From the NCBI GenBank assembly GCA_964553105.1, contig CAZKJO010000002.1:1-64000 (forward strand): 64,000 nucleotides of DNA, given 5' to 3'. Below the pieces are notes generated by a model that was not told where the DNA came from, searched no databases, and saw only the letters and a list, made by a program, of their open reading frames with translations. Positions 49,129-58,226 of this stretch are shown here, in pieces (the first letter of the stretch is position 1; each line of letters starts with the position of its first letter). The stretch is from Profundicola sp964553105. Its GTDB lineage: Bacteria > Bacteroidota > Bacteroidia > Flavobacteriales > Weeksellaceae. Made by a program: the position numbers and the translations under genes.

Positions 49129-50049
49129 TTAGTAATTCCACATATCGTTTTCTCTTTCTAAGATAGTTCCACGAATTCTATGTGATTCTTCTAGCTGTGC
49201 CTGAGCGTCTTTTGGAAGATAGTCTTCTATACTTCTATTACCCAAAGCATCGCTTGATTTATAAATAATCGCATTGAACCTACGTGCATTTAACATATCG
49301 TCAAAAGTAACTTTAGACGCAGAGTTTTGTGGGTTAAAGATGGTGTACTTATGCAGTACTTTACGCGCATCTGGATAGAAAACCCAGAATAAATCTACGT
49401 AATCATCTGCTCCATCGAATCCTCTACCAATTGATTGAGCATCTGGCCCCATCATGGCTAAACCTAAAATTCTATAGCGCATTTCCGATAATCTCTTGTC
49501 AATGTACCACATGCCTTTAACTTTCACCATTTTAATCTTATCTGATTCAATAACATAGTTATCTAAACCAGGGTCAGCAACTTGACTCATGTCTAGACCT
49601 TGCTCTTTTTGCTCCCAATACCAATCGGTAGTATCGCTTCTAGATAAAGCGCTCATGGCAGCATCATTGTCAATTTTATATTGGAAATATTCGTCGTCGA
49701 AAACTTCTGTGATTTCTCCACTTTCAATACCTTGCTTCAACGCATCGAATAAAGACAAAGTTTGATAAACAGTACCATCTGATGAATTATAGTAAGGCTG
49801 ATTAATTCTTTCATTTAAATCAATCACTTCCCATACTACCTTAGAATATAGTACATCATCTTCATTGATGAAGCCATAATCCATAGGCGTAACGTCCTTT
49901 TCTATCGTGTCACCTTTGGCTGTAACCGTTAAGTTTTGTTCACGCATTTGCCTTAATTCTTCAGGCGATTTAGCGTTCAGGATGCTCTGTGCATAAGTTG
50001 CGCTGAATCCTAACAATACTAAAATTATACTTAAAAACTTACTATTCAT
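49129..50049 (-). CDS. gldN: Gliding motility/T9SS protein GldN
   Basis: This 306-residue exported protein has a signal peptide (1-20, ending TYAQ). The body has the conserved GldN features VTPMDYGFINEDDVLYSKVV, YRILGLAMMGPDAQSIGRG and FWVFYPDARKVLHKYTIFNP. GldN and GldK form the periplasmic ring of the type IX secretion system. It is the fourth gene of the gldKLMN cluster. A possible promoter of its own lies at the end of gldM (50109-50137). Confidence 0.95.
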   Translation of the reverse strand: MNSKFLSIILVLLGFSATYAQSILNAKSPEELRQMREQNLTVTAKGDTIEKDVTPMDYGFINEDDVLYSKVVWEVIDLNERINQPYYNSSDGTVYQTLSLFDALKQGIESGEITEVFDDEYFQYKIDNDAAMSALSRSDTTDWYWEQKEQGLDMSQVADPGLDNYVIESDKIKMVKVKGMWYIDKRLSEMRYRILGLAMMGPDAQSIGRGFDGADDYVDLFWVFYPDARKVLHKYTIFNPQNSASKVTFDDMLNARRFNAIIYKSSDALGNRSIEDYLPKDAQAQLEESHRIRGTILERENDMWNY

Positions 50050-50108
50050 TTTGTGTTCTTTGTTTCTATTCTGTTCTGAAATAACGTTGAAATTAGTATT
50101 TCATTGTG

Positions 50109-50137
50109 CAAAAATACGTAATCTTATTGTACATCAA
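50109..50137 (-). promoter_or_regulatory. Possible internal promoter of gldN
   Basis: On the minus strand TTG (50135-50137), 18 bases, and TATTTTTG (50109-50116) fit the Bacteroidetes promoter with a spacer one base short. It overlaps the last codons of gldM and would add gldN transcripts. Confidence 0.45.
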
Positions 50138-51674
50138 TTACAACTGGTGCAATATTAGGAATTCTTGTGTTTCCTAAACCACTTGCTGTAGCTTCAATAT
50201 CAAAGATATTCACGGCATCACCAGCTTTTACTTGATCTAAGATTCTTCCTACTCCATTTAAGTTACTTCCATTTACAGAAACTGTTTTCTGTCCAGGTAC
50301 TTTAACTTTAAAGCTAGTTACTGTGAATGATACTGGGAATTCGAAATCTGGAATTGCAGCTTCAACTTGTAATCTGCTTAATGAGCTCTTAGCTACAGTT
50401 AAAGCATTCTTACCACGGATTTGACCTTGTGGCGCAGGAATTGGCTTAATTCTAAATTCTTTCCTCTCAGTTACCGTTTTACCTGTAGATGTTTTAGCAG
50501 AAGCAGTGAATGTTACACTGTTTCCTCCAGAAACCACATAGTTATAGCTACCGTTAGATCCACTTAAAGAACCTGTAGAAGCAGACATACTGATTGGTCC
50601 ATCAGCACCATTGATTGTTGCAGTAATTGGGTTGGTTACCCCACGATATACAACATTCATCTTATCCGCAGAAATTGAACCTCCCGAAGGTGCAGTTTCT
50701 AATGTCTCAGATACTACAGAGTAAGAGTGAGAGAATTCCTCTTCTTTCTCAGTTCCATTTGGTAATCTATATTTCACTTTACCAGCAAAAGTATGGTTAC
50801 CTTTTGCAGAGCTTAATGGAATCGTTGCCTTACCTGCATTCAATGGATAATCTTTACCATTTAATGTAATTGTACCTCCTACTTCGTCATTATATGCACC
50901 AATTGCTAAGAAAGCTTCTTTTTGTGTGCCTTCTTTAATTACATCTGGAACATCAACTAATAAAGTAGTCGTTGTAAATTCGATTTTCTCCTCTAATTTA
51001 CTAGATAACATTTGGCGGATTGCGTTACCCTCCTCAGTTCTAGCATCTGCTTGAATCTTTGTTAGGTTAGTTAATGCTGCAATCATTGGCTGCTCATAAA
51101 ATTTATCGCTAACCCATGATTTACTTTGTCTTTTAGACATTGTTTCCGTGTTGAAAACAGTATTTAATCTTTTATCATCCAAACCAGCATTTTTCAACTT
51201 TTCTTTAATCTCTTGGATTTTCTTAACAAAGTTCTGCGCCTCTGTATTTCCTTCTATTACGTTTCCTTTTCCTTCTTCTTTAAAGAATAATTGAACGATA
51301 GCCTCTGTATTTTGTAGAGCGTTATAGTTAGTTTCTACTTCCTCATTTGGATCAGCAGGAACCACCTCTTCTGGTTTTAATTGTTCTTTTAAACCTTCGA
51401 TATAATTTACGAAACTGTCCACATCAGATTTCAAGGATTTTGCTTTGGCTACTGTGCCTGCATAATCCGGATCTTCTTCAGCTTTCATTTCCATATTCTT
51501 ATAGAAAGTTGAGTTATTTTCTTCCGTTAAAGCAATTGATTGCTCGAACGATTTATTTACGTCTTCAAAAGATCTCAACACCTCTCTATCTACTTGCATT
51601 GCCATCATAGCAATAAAGATTAGATACATCAGGTTGATCATCTTCTGCCGTGGTGATACTTTTCCCTTGGCCAT
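50124..51674 (-). CDS. gldM: Gliding motility/T9SS motor protein GldM
   Basis: This 516-residue protein begins MAKGKVSPRQKMINLMYLIF, then has one membrane helix (about 12-32, IFIAMMAMQV). A long periplasmic part follows with helical and Ig-like domains D1-D4, including GGNSVTFTASAKTSTGKTVT and the end NTRIPNIAPVVIDVQ. GldM spans the periplasm and links the GldL proton motor to the GldK/N ring. It follows gldL by 57 bases. Confidence 0.95.
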   Translation of the reverse strand: MAKGKVSPRQKMINLMYLIFIAMMAMQVDREVLRSFEDVNKSFEQSIALTEENNSTFYKNMEMKAEEDPDYAGTVAKAKSLKSDVDSFVNYIEGLKEQLKPEEVVPADPNEEVETNYNALQNTEAIVQLFFKEEGKGNVIEGNTEAQNFVKKIQEIKEKLKNAGLDDKRLNTVFNTETMSKRQSKSWVSDKFYEQPMIAALTNLTKIQADARTEEGNAIRQMLSSKLEEKIEFTTTTLLVDVPDVIKEGTQKEAFLAIGAYNDEVGGTITLNGKDYPLNAGKATIPLSSAKGNHTFAGKVKYRLPNGTEKEEEFSHSYSVVSETLETAPSGGSISADKMNVVYRGVTNPITATINGADGPISMSASTGSLSGSNGSYNYVVSGGNSVTFTASAKTSTGKTVTERKEFRIKPIPAPQGQIRGKNALTVAKSSLSRLQVEAAIPDFEFPVSFTVTSFKVKVPGQKTVSVNGSNLNGVGRILDQVKAGDAVNIFDIEATASGLGNTRIPNIAPVVIDVQ

Positions 51675-51731
51675 TTTTTAGTAATTTGTAGAATTAATAT
51701 TCATTTAATAAGTCTTAGTGAAAAAATAGGA

Positions 51732-52421
51732 TTATGCTCCAGGATTTCTCATAGCTGTTAACATACCTCCATAAACCTTGTTCAAGTTGTTTACGTTTGT
51801 AGTTAACTTGTTCATTTCCGCCATGAACTGCTCAGAACCTGATGCAGATTTCTCCATTTCTGAAATGAATTTCTTATTTAATTCTACTTGCTTTTTGCCG
51901 TTGTCTAATTGTACTTGGTATAACGCGTTTAAGCCTTCCATGTGGTTAGCTGCTAACGCTAATTGATCACCATAAGCTTGTGTTGCTGAAGATGCGTCCA
52001 CTGCTTTGTTAATGTCTGCTACTGCATGACTGAAGTTGTCGATTCCGTCTCTTAAACGACTCATTAATGAAGCGTCTAATTTTGCATCAGCTAACATCTT
52101 ATCCAATTTATTAGATAAAGATACTTCTGTATCTCCTGTTGCTGCTAAAGCGTTTTTCTTTGTCGATTTAACTGCTGTTGAACCATCCAATAATTCAGGA
52201 TAAGCTCTTTCCCACTCGTACTCCCCTTTTGGTGGATCGAATGCGAAAATAATGAAAATAAGAGCCTCAGTGATAAGACCGATTGCCAAAACTGCTGAAC
52301 CATCTAAAGGACCAACTGCCCAGTGGTTAATCTTAAATAATGCTCCTAAAATTACAACTGATGCTCCTAAGGAATACACCATGTTTAAGATTACATCTTT
52401 TTTGCTTGATTTTACTGCCAT
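51732..52421 (-). CDS. gldL: Gliding motility/T9SS motor protein GldL
   Basis: This 229-residue protein has two membrane helices (about 12-32 and 40-60), with GASVVILGALFKINHWAVGP and LIFIIFAFDPP. The Glu in ITEALIFIIF is the conserved membrane-embedded acidic residue of the motor. The rest is a cytoplasmic helical region. GldL and GldM form the proton-driven motor of type IX secretion and gliding. It lies 94 bases after gldK; the spacer holds a hairpin. Confidence 0.95.
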   Translation of the reverse strand: MAVKSSKKDVILNMVYSLGASVVILGALFKINHWAVGPLDGSAVLAIGLITEALIFIIFAFDPPKGEYEWERAYPELLDGSTAVKSTKKNALAATGDTEVSLSNKLDKMLADAKLDASLMSRLRDGIDNFSHAVADINKAVDASSATQAYGDQLALAANHMEGLNALYQVQLDNGKKQVELNKKFISEMEKSASGSEQFMAEMNKLTTNVNNLNKVYGGMLTAMRNPGA

Positions 52422-52468
52422 TGTTGAATAATATTAATTAATGATTTTTGATTTTTTTGATTTTGAAG

Positions 52469-52490
52469 TGCCAGTCTTTTCTTTCTGGCA
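52469..52490 (-). promoter_or_regulatory. Hairpin in the gldK-gldL spacer
   Basis: TGCCAG (52469-52474) and CTGGCA (52485-52490) with a 10-base loop form a 6-bp stem on the minus-strand RNA between gldK and gldL. No T run follows. It may affect mRNA processing or stability and so the subunit ratio. Confidence 0.4.
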
Positions 52491-52515
52491 GGTATTTTTA
52501 AAGTTTCTTTTATAT

Positions 52516-53967
52516 TTATTGTCTTGTTCTCTTATATCTAACATTCGCACCTTCAGGAATGTTTTGAACTGTTCTGAATCCAATATAAGATCTTGCTGAA
52601 TCTTTGTGCTCCCAATCTCTAGCACCAACCATCAACATATATCCTACATCTTTCCAAGAACCACCTTTTACAGTTTTAGAAGGAATCTCTCTACCTGCAC
52701 CTAAGTATGGGTTTAAAGTTGAAGTATATTCTCCAGATGCTGTACTATATGGTGATTGTGTCCACTCAGAAACGTTACCAGACATATCGTATAATCCGTA
52801 ATCATTCGGGAAGAATGTTTTAACCGGTGCTGTATACATAAATCCAGCATCTTGATTCTTAGCACAACAATCCTCGATATAGTCACCACGCTTAGGCTTG
52901 AAGTTAGCTAAATAACATCCTCTACTATCTGCTAAGTAAGGTCCACCCCAAGGATATGGAGCATCTTGCATACCACCACGAGCTGCATATTCCCATTCTA
53001 CCTCAGTGGGTAATCTATAGGCTATAATGTCTTCTCTATTTTTAGCTTTTAAAGATTGGTTATAAGCTTTGTGCTTTTGTGTTCTATACGCCGCGAATGC
53101 TCTAGCTTGATCCCAAGTAACACCTACTACTGGATAATCTGTATAGGCTTCGTTCCAAAAATAGTCGTTATGTAATGGATCGTTGTAAGCATAATTAAAG
53201 TCACGAACCCAAACCGTAGTATCAGGATAAACGTTTACTGTATCGGTGATTACAAAATCACTTCTTTTAGCATTCTCGTTTAAGTGTGCTCTCGCTGCTT
53301 TGTTTTTATCAATCTCGGTGAAGATGTAGTTTAATTTTCTAACGTCGATTAATCTCTCTCCGTTAAATCTTTCTTCTGGTGGATAGTACATTTCTTCCAT
53401 TACCTCAACGTAATCTCTATCTGGGTATTCATATTTATCCCAAATTAAGTCAATGTCCCAGTTCAGTTGACGCTCAGATTCGTATCCGCTTCTACCATCA
53501 GCCATTTCATTAATGTACTCTTGATACGCAGATTGAGTCCCAGATCCATCACTCATATCTTTGAAAGCATAAGCTTCTAATCCAGTTGCCCCAGAAGAAG
53601 TTGTTCCATCAAAGCCCATCTCATAAGCTCTTTCTGCTAATTTCTGACGTACAATAGAATCACGAACAAAATCAACAAACACCTTATATTCTGCGTTTGT
53701 AATCTCTGTGTCATCAATGTAAAAACCGCTTACGGTTACCGTTTTAGGCGTAGCGTTTTGCTGTTGAGCGAAGTCATAATCTGTATTACCCATTACAAAA
53801 GAACCCGCAGGTACAGGAACCATTCCGATTGGTCTAGTTGGAGCAAAGCTCTTGGACTTTTGACTCGGAATAATCATACCTCGGTCATTTTTGCTCTTCT
53901 TTTTTCCACTTCCTCCACAGGAAAAGAAAAAGGAGGCCATAAGAAATACTACCAATATTTTTCTCAT
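52516..53967 (-). CDS. gldK: Gliding motility/T9SS lipoprotein GldK
   Basis: The start is taken as ATG 53967 (483 residues); a GTG two codons upstream is less likely. The lipobox FFFSC lies at about residue 17. The sulfatase-modifying factor-like (FGE/SUMF) fold follows, with GMVPVPAGSFVMGNTDYDFA, YPVVGVTWDQARAFAAYRTQ, YRLPTEVEWEYAARGG and MSGNVSEWTQSPY. GldK is the outer-membrane-anchored ring lipoprotein of type IX secretion. It is the first gene of gldKLMN and has a near-consensus promoter upstream. A catalytic role is not expected. Confidence 0.96.
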   Translation of the reverse strand: MRKILVVFLMASFFFSCGGSGKKKSKNDRGMIIPSQKSKSFAPTRPIGMVPVPAGSFVMGNTDYDFAQQQNATPKTVTVSGFYIDDTEITNAEYKVFVDFVRDSIVRQKLAERAYEMGFDGTTSSGATGLEAYAFKDMSDGSGTQSAYQEYINEMADGRSGYESERQLNWDIDLIWDKYEYPDRDYVEVMEEMYYPPEERFNGERLIDVRKLNYIFTEIDKNKAARAHLNENAKRSDFVITDTVNVYPDTTVWVRDFNYAYNDPLHNDYFWNEAYTDYPVVGVTWDQARAFAAYRTQKHKAYNQSLKAKNREDIIAYRLPTEVEWEYAARGGMQDAPYPWGGPYLADSRGCYLANFKPKRGDYIEDCCAKNQDAGFMYTAPVKTFFPNDYGLYDMSGNVSEWTQSPYSTASGEYTSTLNPYLGAGREIPSKTVKGGSWKDVGYMLMVGARDWEHKDSARSYIGFRTVQNIPEGANVRYKRTRQ

Positions 53968-53991
53968 TATCACTCTTATTTTGCGAGTTTG

Positions 53992-54021
53992 TAAAACTAT
54001 TACTTTTTAATTAATCGCCAA
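53992..54021 (-). promoter_or_regulatory. Promoter of the gldKLMN operon
   Basis: On the minus strand TTG (54019-54021), 19 bases, and TAGTTTTA (53992-53999) match the Bacteroidetes consensus with one mismatch in the last base of the -7 box. It lies 25 bases upstream of gldK. Confidence 0.65.
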
Positions 54022-54076
54022 AAATTATTTTGACTGTCAAACAATAACGTTTGCTATTTATAATTATTATACGTTA

Positions 54077-55174
54077 TCAATAAAATTTTTTGTAAAACTT
54101 TAACCAATTATGAGGTATCTCTCCTCTCATAGAATCTAAATAATCTGATTCATTACATGGTATTAAGCTTCTTCCTTCCTCTACTTCAACTTCTATCCAC
54201 CAACGGTCTGAGCTCTGAGAATATATAAAAACTATCTCTCCCTCTGTTGACTGTACACGATAAGTTTCGGTGGCCTCATCCGATTTTAAATTATTTTTTG
54301 CCTCCATAAAATACCACAGCATTTCGGTCAACAACATTTTGTTTGGCGAATGCATAGATAAGTCAAAATTTGAAATATGCAAAACGTTCATACTAGGACT
54401 TAAACCAGCATACCTCATCAATCCGCAAATTTCTCTTTCTGTTAGACCGTTTGGTGATGGAACAGTTACATTCTGAAAACTTGAATATTGCATTACATTC
54501 ATGTCTACAGACAATAAATCTAAATCTCTAAGCAAAGGTTCTGCTTTTTTGATATCCTCTACCAATTTACCTAAACGCATATCTTCAAAGTTTAATTGCT
54601 CTAGAATATCTAATTCTTCTTTTGCCACATAAACCGCTTGACTACCAATGTTTTTAAACTCCAACAATCTATGTGTCGGGTCTAAAATCATCTTGGTAAT
54701 GTGATTATTTGCCGTTAAGTCTTCTGTTTGCCCTTCAATATCTAATTTAATATCTATCGTTCCAACTTTCAGCAAATCGCGTTGTAAACTTTTATATAAA
54801 ATATAATTAAAGGCTTGACTTCCTCCTAAAACAACTATGGTTGCTCCAGTTTCGTATATTTGACTAATTACTTGGTGTAATGCAAAACAAGTATCTTCGA
54901 AGGTAGCACCTTTTGGCAAAGTACCTATATCATAAATAGGACGCTTCCAATTACTTACAGATAGACTATAAAAATGATCTCGCAATTCGGAAAAGCCATT
55001 TTCTTCTCCGTCTAAATTTATCTCATCGTCGTGGATACCGAGCAAAACAATAGCATTAGCATCTAACTCCTCATCCAACTCAAACCTCACACGTTGAAAA
55101 ACCGAAAAAACTGAGTATTCCTTATATCTCAGTTCGTAAGGAACTGGTATTAAAAATTCAGAAAAATCCATCAT
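54077..55174 (-). CDS. Arginase/formimidoylglutamase-fold protein lacking metal ligands
   Basis: This 365-residue protein follows the ureohydrolase (arginase) fold order, but the metal-site motifs are lost. GGSQAFNYIL stands where GGDHS is expected, TIDIKLDIE where DAHxD is expected, and LLSVDMNVMQYSS where SxDxDxxDP is expected. It is therefore unlikely to hydrolyse guanidino or formimino groups with Mn. The start MMDFSEFL is 3 bases after the topA stop, so the two genes are co-transcribed. It precedes gldK. Proteins of this type next to gldK occur in Bacteroidetes as far as I recall and are often labelled formimidoylglutamase; the sequence here speaks against that function. Confidence 0.75.
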   Translation of the reverse strand: MMDFSEFLIPVPYELRYKEYSVFSVFQRVRFELDEELDANAIVLLGIHDDEINLDGEENGFSELRDHFYSLSVSNWKRPIYDIGTLPKGATFEDTCFALHQVISQIYETGATIVVLGGSQAFNYILYKSLQRDLLKVGTIDIKLDIEGQTEDLTANNHITKMILDPTHRLLEFKNIGSQAVYVAKEELDILEQLNFEDMRLGKLVEDIKKAEPLLRDLDLLSVDMNVMQYSSFQNVTVPSPNGLTEREICGLMRYAGLSPSMNVLHISNFDLSMHSPNKMLLTEMLWYFMEAKNNLKSDEATETYRVQSTEGEIVFIYSQSSDRWWIEVEVEEGRSLIPCNESDYLDSMRGEIPHNWLKFYKKFY

Positions 55175-55177
55175 GTA

Positions 55178-57733
55178 CTATTTCTTCTTTTTAGGTGCCG
55201 CTTTTTTCGTTGCGGTAGATTTTTTCGTGGTTGTCTTTTTCTTGGTGGCTGTTTTTTTCTTCGCAGCAGGCTTTTTCTTCTTGGTAGCACCTTCAATTAT
55301 CTTAGCTGCCTCTTCTGCTGTCATCTTTTCTACTTCAGTTTCTTTAGGCACCTCAACTTTGGTTTTACCTTTTATAATATTAAACCTACCCCATCTAGCT
55401 TTTTCGATTCGAATTCCTTCTTCTTCAAAAACTTGAATAACTTTTTCCTTCTCCTTCTTCTTCTTAGCCTCAATTAACTCCTTAATATCTGCCGAAGATA
55501 GATTATCGAAGTCATATTTTTTATTCACATTAATGAACAAATCATTCCACTTAATAAAAGGACCAAACCTTCCTTTTCCTTTGGTTACATCTAGGCCATC
55601 ATATTGTGCAATCGGAGCGTCAGCTTTTTGTTTTAATTTAATTAATTCAATCGCTCTCTCCTTGGTTACATCGTGTGGATCTTCTCCTTTATCTAATGAA
55701 ATAAAGGTTTTCCCAAATCTAACATATGGACCATATCTACCCACGTTTACAGAAACCTCTTCACCTTCGTATTCTCCTAAATCTTTAGGTAAATCGAATA
55801 GCTTAATCGCTTCCTCGAAAGTAATTGTCATGATATTTTGGTCTGGATTTAAACTCGCAAACTTGGGCTTTTCCTCGTCTTCTACTTCCCCAATTTGAAT
55901 CATTGGACCATATCGACCAATTCTAGCATACATGTTTTTACCAGACTCGGGATCAATACCTAATAATCTCTCTCCCGTAGCACGATCTGCGTTCTCTTGA
56001 ACATCTTCTACCGTTTCGTGGAAAGGCTTATAGAAGCCCTTAAGAACTTTTGTCCAACTTTCTTTTCCTTCCGCAATTTGGTCAAAATCCTCCTCTACTT
56101 TTGCAGTAAACTGATAATCCATAATGGTTTTGAAGTATTCCACTAAAAAGTCATTTACAACAATCCCTACATCAGTTGGTTTTAATTTTTTCTTATCAGC
56201 GCCAAAAGTTTCAGTTTCTGTTTTCTCTTCAACCTTCCCTTTCGTTAATTCCAATACGCGAATATCTCTTTCTTCACCATCTAAATTCACAATTTCCACA
56301 TATTCTCTTCTTTGAATCGTAGAAATGGTTGGTGCATAGGTAGAAGGTCGTCCAATACCAAGATCTTCTAATTTTCTAACCAAAGATGCTTCTGTATATC
56401 TTGGTGCGTGACGAGTAAACTTCTCAGTTCCTTTAATAGAAGTTGCATCTAGCTTTTCGCCTTCTTTAACCTTGGGTAAAATAGACAATCCAGTTTCTAC
56501 TGGTTCGTCGTCATCATTTCCTTCTTGATAAACCTTAAGAAAACCATCGAAAAGAATTACCTCACCCTTTCCTTTGTATATATATTCTGTTTCTTTATCA
56601 TTTTCAACCGAAATCGTAGTTCTTTCAAGCTTTGCCTCTGCCATTTGACTAGCTACCGTACGTTTCCAAATTAAATCATATAATCGCGACATTGATGGAT
56701 CACCATTGAATTTAGATAATTCAAAATTGGTAGGTCGAATCGCCTCGTGAGCTTCTTGAGCTCCTTTTGCCTTGCTTTTATATTTTCTTGTTTGTGCATA
56801 CTCTTTACCAAATTCTTTAAGAATCATTTGGTTTGAGGCTGCCAAAGCATCATCGGATAAATTTACACTATCCGTTCTCATATAAGTAATTAAACCTTGC
56901 TCATATAATTGCTGTGCCACACGCATCGTACGAGCTACTGGATAGCCTAATTTACGCGAAGCCTCTTGTTGCAATGTCGAAGTGGTGAAAGGAGCCGCAG
57001 GATTTCTTTTCCCGGGACGTGTATCTACATTCGATACCTTAAAATTAGCTCCATTACATTTTTGTATATGCGATTTGGCTTCTTCGTAGGTTTCAAATTC
57101 ATGATCTAGCGTAGCTTGGAAAGTCTTGCCGTCTGTTGTACTAAAGATAGCGACAAACTTGAAGCTATTTTGTGGCTCAAAGCCCATGATTTCCATCTCA
57201 CGCTCAACAATTAGTCTTACAGCAACTGATTGCACACGACCTGCCGATAAACCTGGTCTAACTTTTTTCCAAAGAACGGGTGACATTTCAAAACCAACCA
57301 AACGATCTAAAATTCGCCGCGCTTGTTGTGCGTTCACCAAATCTTGATCGATTTCTCGTGGATTCTCAATTGCCTTTTGAATGGCTTTTTTGGTAATTTC
57401 ATTAAATACAATTCTACGCGTTTTATCCTTGGTCAATCCTAATTCATGATATAAATGCCAAGCAATAGCTTCCCCTTCCCGGTCCTCATCCGAAGCTAAC
57501 CAAACCATATCTGCTTTAGAAGATATATTTTTTAGTTTTTTAACGACTTCTTTTTTATCTGGAGAAATAACATATTGTGGTTCAAAGTTATTATCTAAAT
57601 CGATACCCATATTCTTCTTAGGAAGATCCGCGATGTGTCCAAAACTAGACTCAACTTGAAAATCATCTCCTAAGTATTTCTGTATGGTTTTTGCTTTTGC
57701 TGGTGACTCAACAATAACGAGATTTTTTGGCAT
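55178..57733 (-). CDS. topA: DNA topoisomerase I
   Basis: The start is ATG 57733 (851 residues, MPKNLVIVESPAKAKTIQKY). A longer frame from 57766 would overlap the promoter. TopA relaxes negative supercoils. The TOPRIM domain (1-125) contains SDEDREGEAIAWHL with the acidic Mg ligands. The catalytic Tyr lies in LITYMRTDSVNLS (about residue 292). The C-terminal half has zinc-ribbon-like repeats of the type FGPFIKWN and YGPYVRFG. The end is a long Lys-rich tail (KKKTATKKKTTTKKSTATKK), as in many Bacteroidetes. The downstream arginase-fold gene begins 3 bases after the stop. Confidence 0.98.
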   Translation of the reverse strand: MPKNLVIVESPAKAKTIQKYLGDDFQVESSFGHIADLPKKNMGIDLDNNFEPQYVISPDKKEVVKKLKNISSKADMVWLASDEDREGEAIAWHLYHELGLTKDKTRRIVFNEITKKAIQKAIENPREIDQDLVNAQQARRILDRLVGFEMSPVLWKKVRPGLSAGRVQSVAVRLIVEREMEIMGFEPQNSFKFVAIFSTTDGKTFQATLDHEFETYEEAKSHIQKCNGANFKVSNVDTRPGKRNPAAPFTTSTLQQEASRKLGYPVARTMRVAQQLYEQGLITYMRTDSVNLSDDALAASNQMILKEFGKEYAQTRKYKSKAKGAQEAHEAIRPTNFELSKFNGDPSMSRLYDLIWKRTVASQMAEAKLERTTISVENDKETEYIYKGKGEVILFDGFLKVYQEGNDDDEPVETGLSILPKVKEGEKLDATSIKGTEKFTRHAPRYTEASLVRKLEDLGIGRPSTYAPTISTIQRREYVEIVNLDGEERDIRVLELTKGKVEEKTETETFGADKKKLKPTDVGIVVNDFLVEYFKTIMDYQFTAKVEEDFDQIAEGKESWTKVLKGFYKPFHETVEDVQENADRATGERLLGIDPESGKNMYARIGRYGPMIQIGEVEDEEKPKFASLNPDQNIMTITFEEAIKLFDLPKDLGEYEGEEVSVNVGRYGPYVRFGKTFISLDKGEDPHDVTKERAIELIKLKQKADAPIAQYDGLDVTKGKGRFGPFIKWNDLFINVNKKYDFDNLSSADIKELIEAKKKKEKEKVIQVFEEEGIRIEKARWGRFNIIKGKTKVEVPKETEVEKMTAEEAAKIIEGATKKKKPAAKKKTATKKKTTTKKSTATKKAAPKKKK

Positions 57734-57753
57734 AAAATTCTTGAAATTTGGTG

Positions 57754-57783
57754 CAAAAGTACACAAAATACTTAATTTGTCAG
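57754..57783 (-). promoter_or_regulatory. Promoter of topA
   Basis: On the minus strand CTG (57781-57783), 19 bases, and TACTTTTG (57754-57761) match the Bacteroidetes promoter with one mismatch in the -33 triplet. It supports the start of topA at 57733. Confidence 0.65.
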
Positions 57784-58164
57784 TGTTTAACTTTTTTTCG
57801 ATTACTTATATGTTAGTTTTTAATCCTAATTTTAACAAAGTGTACAAAACACAAGTTGCTTATCACCATTGAGTTTATATATGAACGAATTGTCTTATAT
57901 AAAACATGTTCAAATTTTATAGCATAATTTACCATTTTATGAAATTAACACTTGATGTCATTAACAAACAAATGCATTTAAATCTAATTTCACGTAAAGC
58001 ATAAATGCAAATTTAAATTCCTATTGGATAAATTATGAAAGTAGATATATTAGGTATGAATCTCATTGTGTCAACCAAATTTAAAAGTAAAGACTAAGGG
58101 TTTGAATGGCAATGAATATCAAAAATTGATTTAATTTTATTTTATAATTCTGATGCGTAATAAT
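57784..58164. other. Non-coding region between topA and the DoxX cluster
   Basis: This is about 380 bases of AT-rich DNA between divergent units. I see no open frame worth reporting and no RNA gene. At its right end it leads into the palindrome and promoter of the small cluster. Confidence 0.6.
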
Positions 58165-58178
58165 GTAACTCATGTTAC
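58165..58178 (+). promoter_or_regulatory. Palindrome upstream of the DoxX/DsrE/SoxB-like cluster
   Basis: GTAAC, 4 bases and GTTAC form a perfect 5-4-5 palindrome. Size and spacing suit a dimeric CRP/FNR-type regulator. It lies 23 bases upstream of a TATGTTTG box. No regulator gene is in the window. Confidence 0.45.
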
Positions 58179-58200
58179 TAAATATCCATTGATAATATTA

Positions 58201-58208
58201 TATGTTTG
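58201..58208 (+). promoter_or_regulatory. Candidate -7 box for the small secreted protein gene
   Basis: TATGTTTG matches TAnnTTTG perfectly. No TTG stands at the usual distance upstream, as would be expected at an activator-dependent promoter. It overlaps the TTG that a longer reading frame would use and so argues for the start at 58227. Confidence 0.5.
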
Positions 58209-58226
58209 GCTTTTCTGAAATTAAAA

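Noticed and set aside
57882..57923. Very short frame starting ATG in the topA-doxX spacer
   Set aside because: It encodes only 13 residues and has no promoter or homology hint.
58206..58226. Extension of the small secreted protein to a TTG start
   Set aside because: The TTG lies within the TATGTTTG promoter box, so it cannot be in the transcript; ATG 58227 is used.
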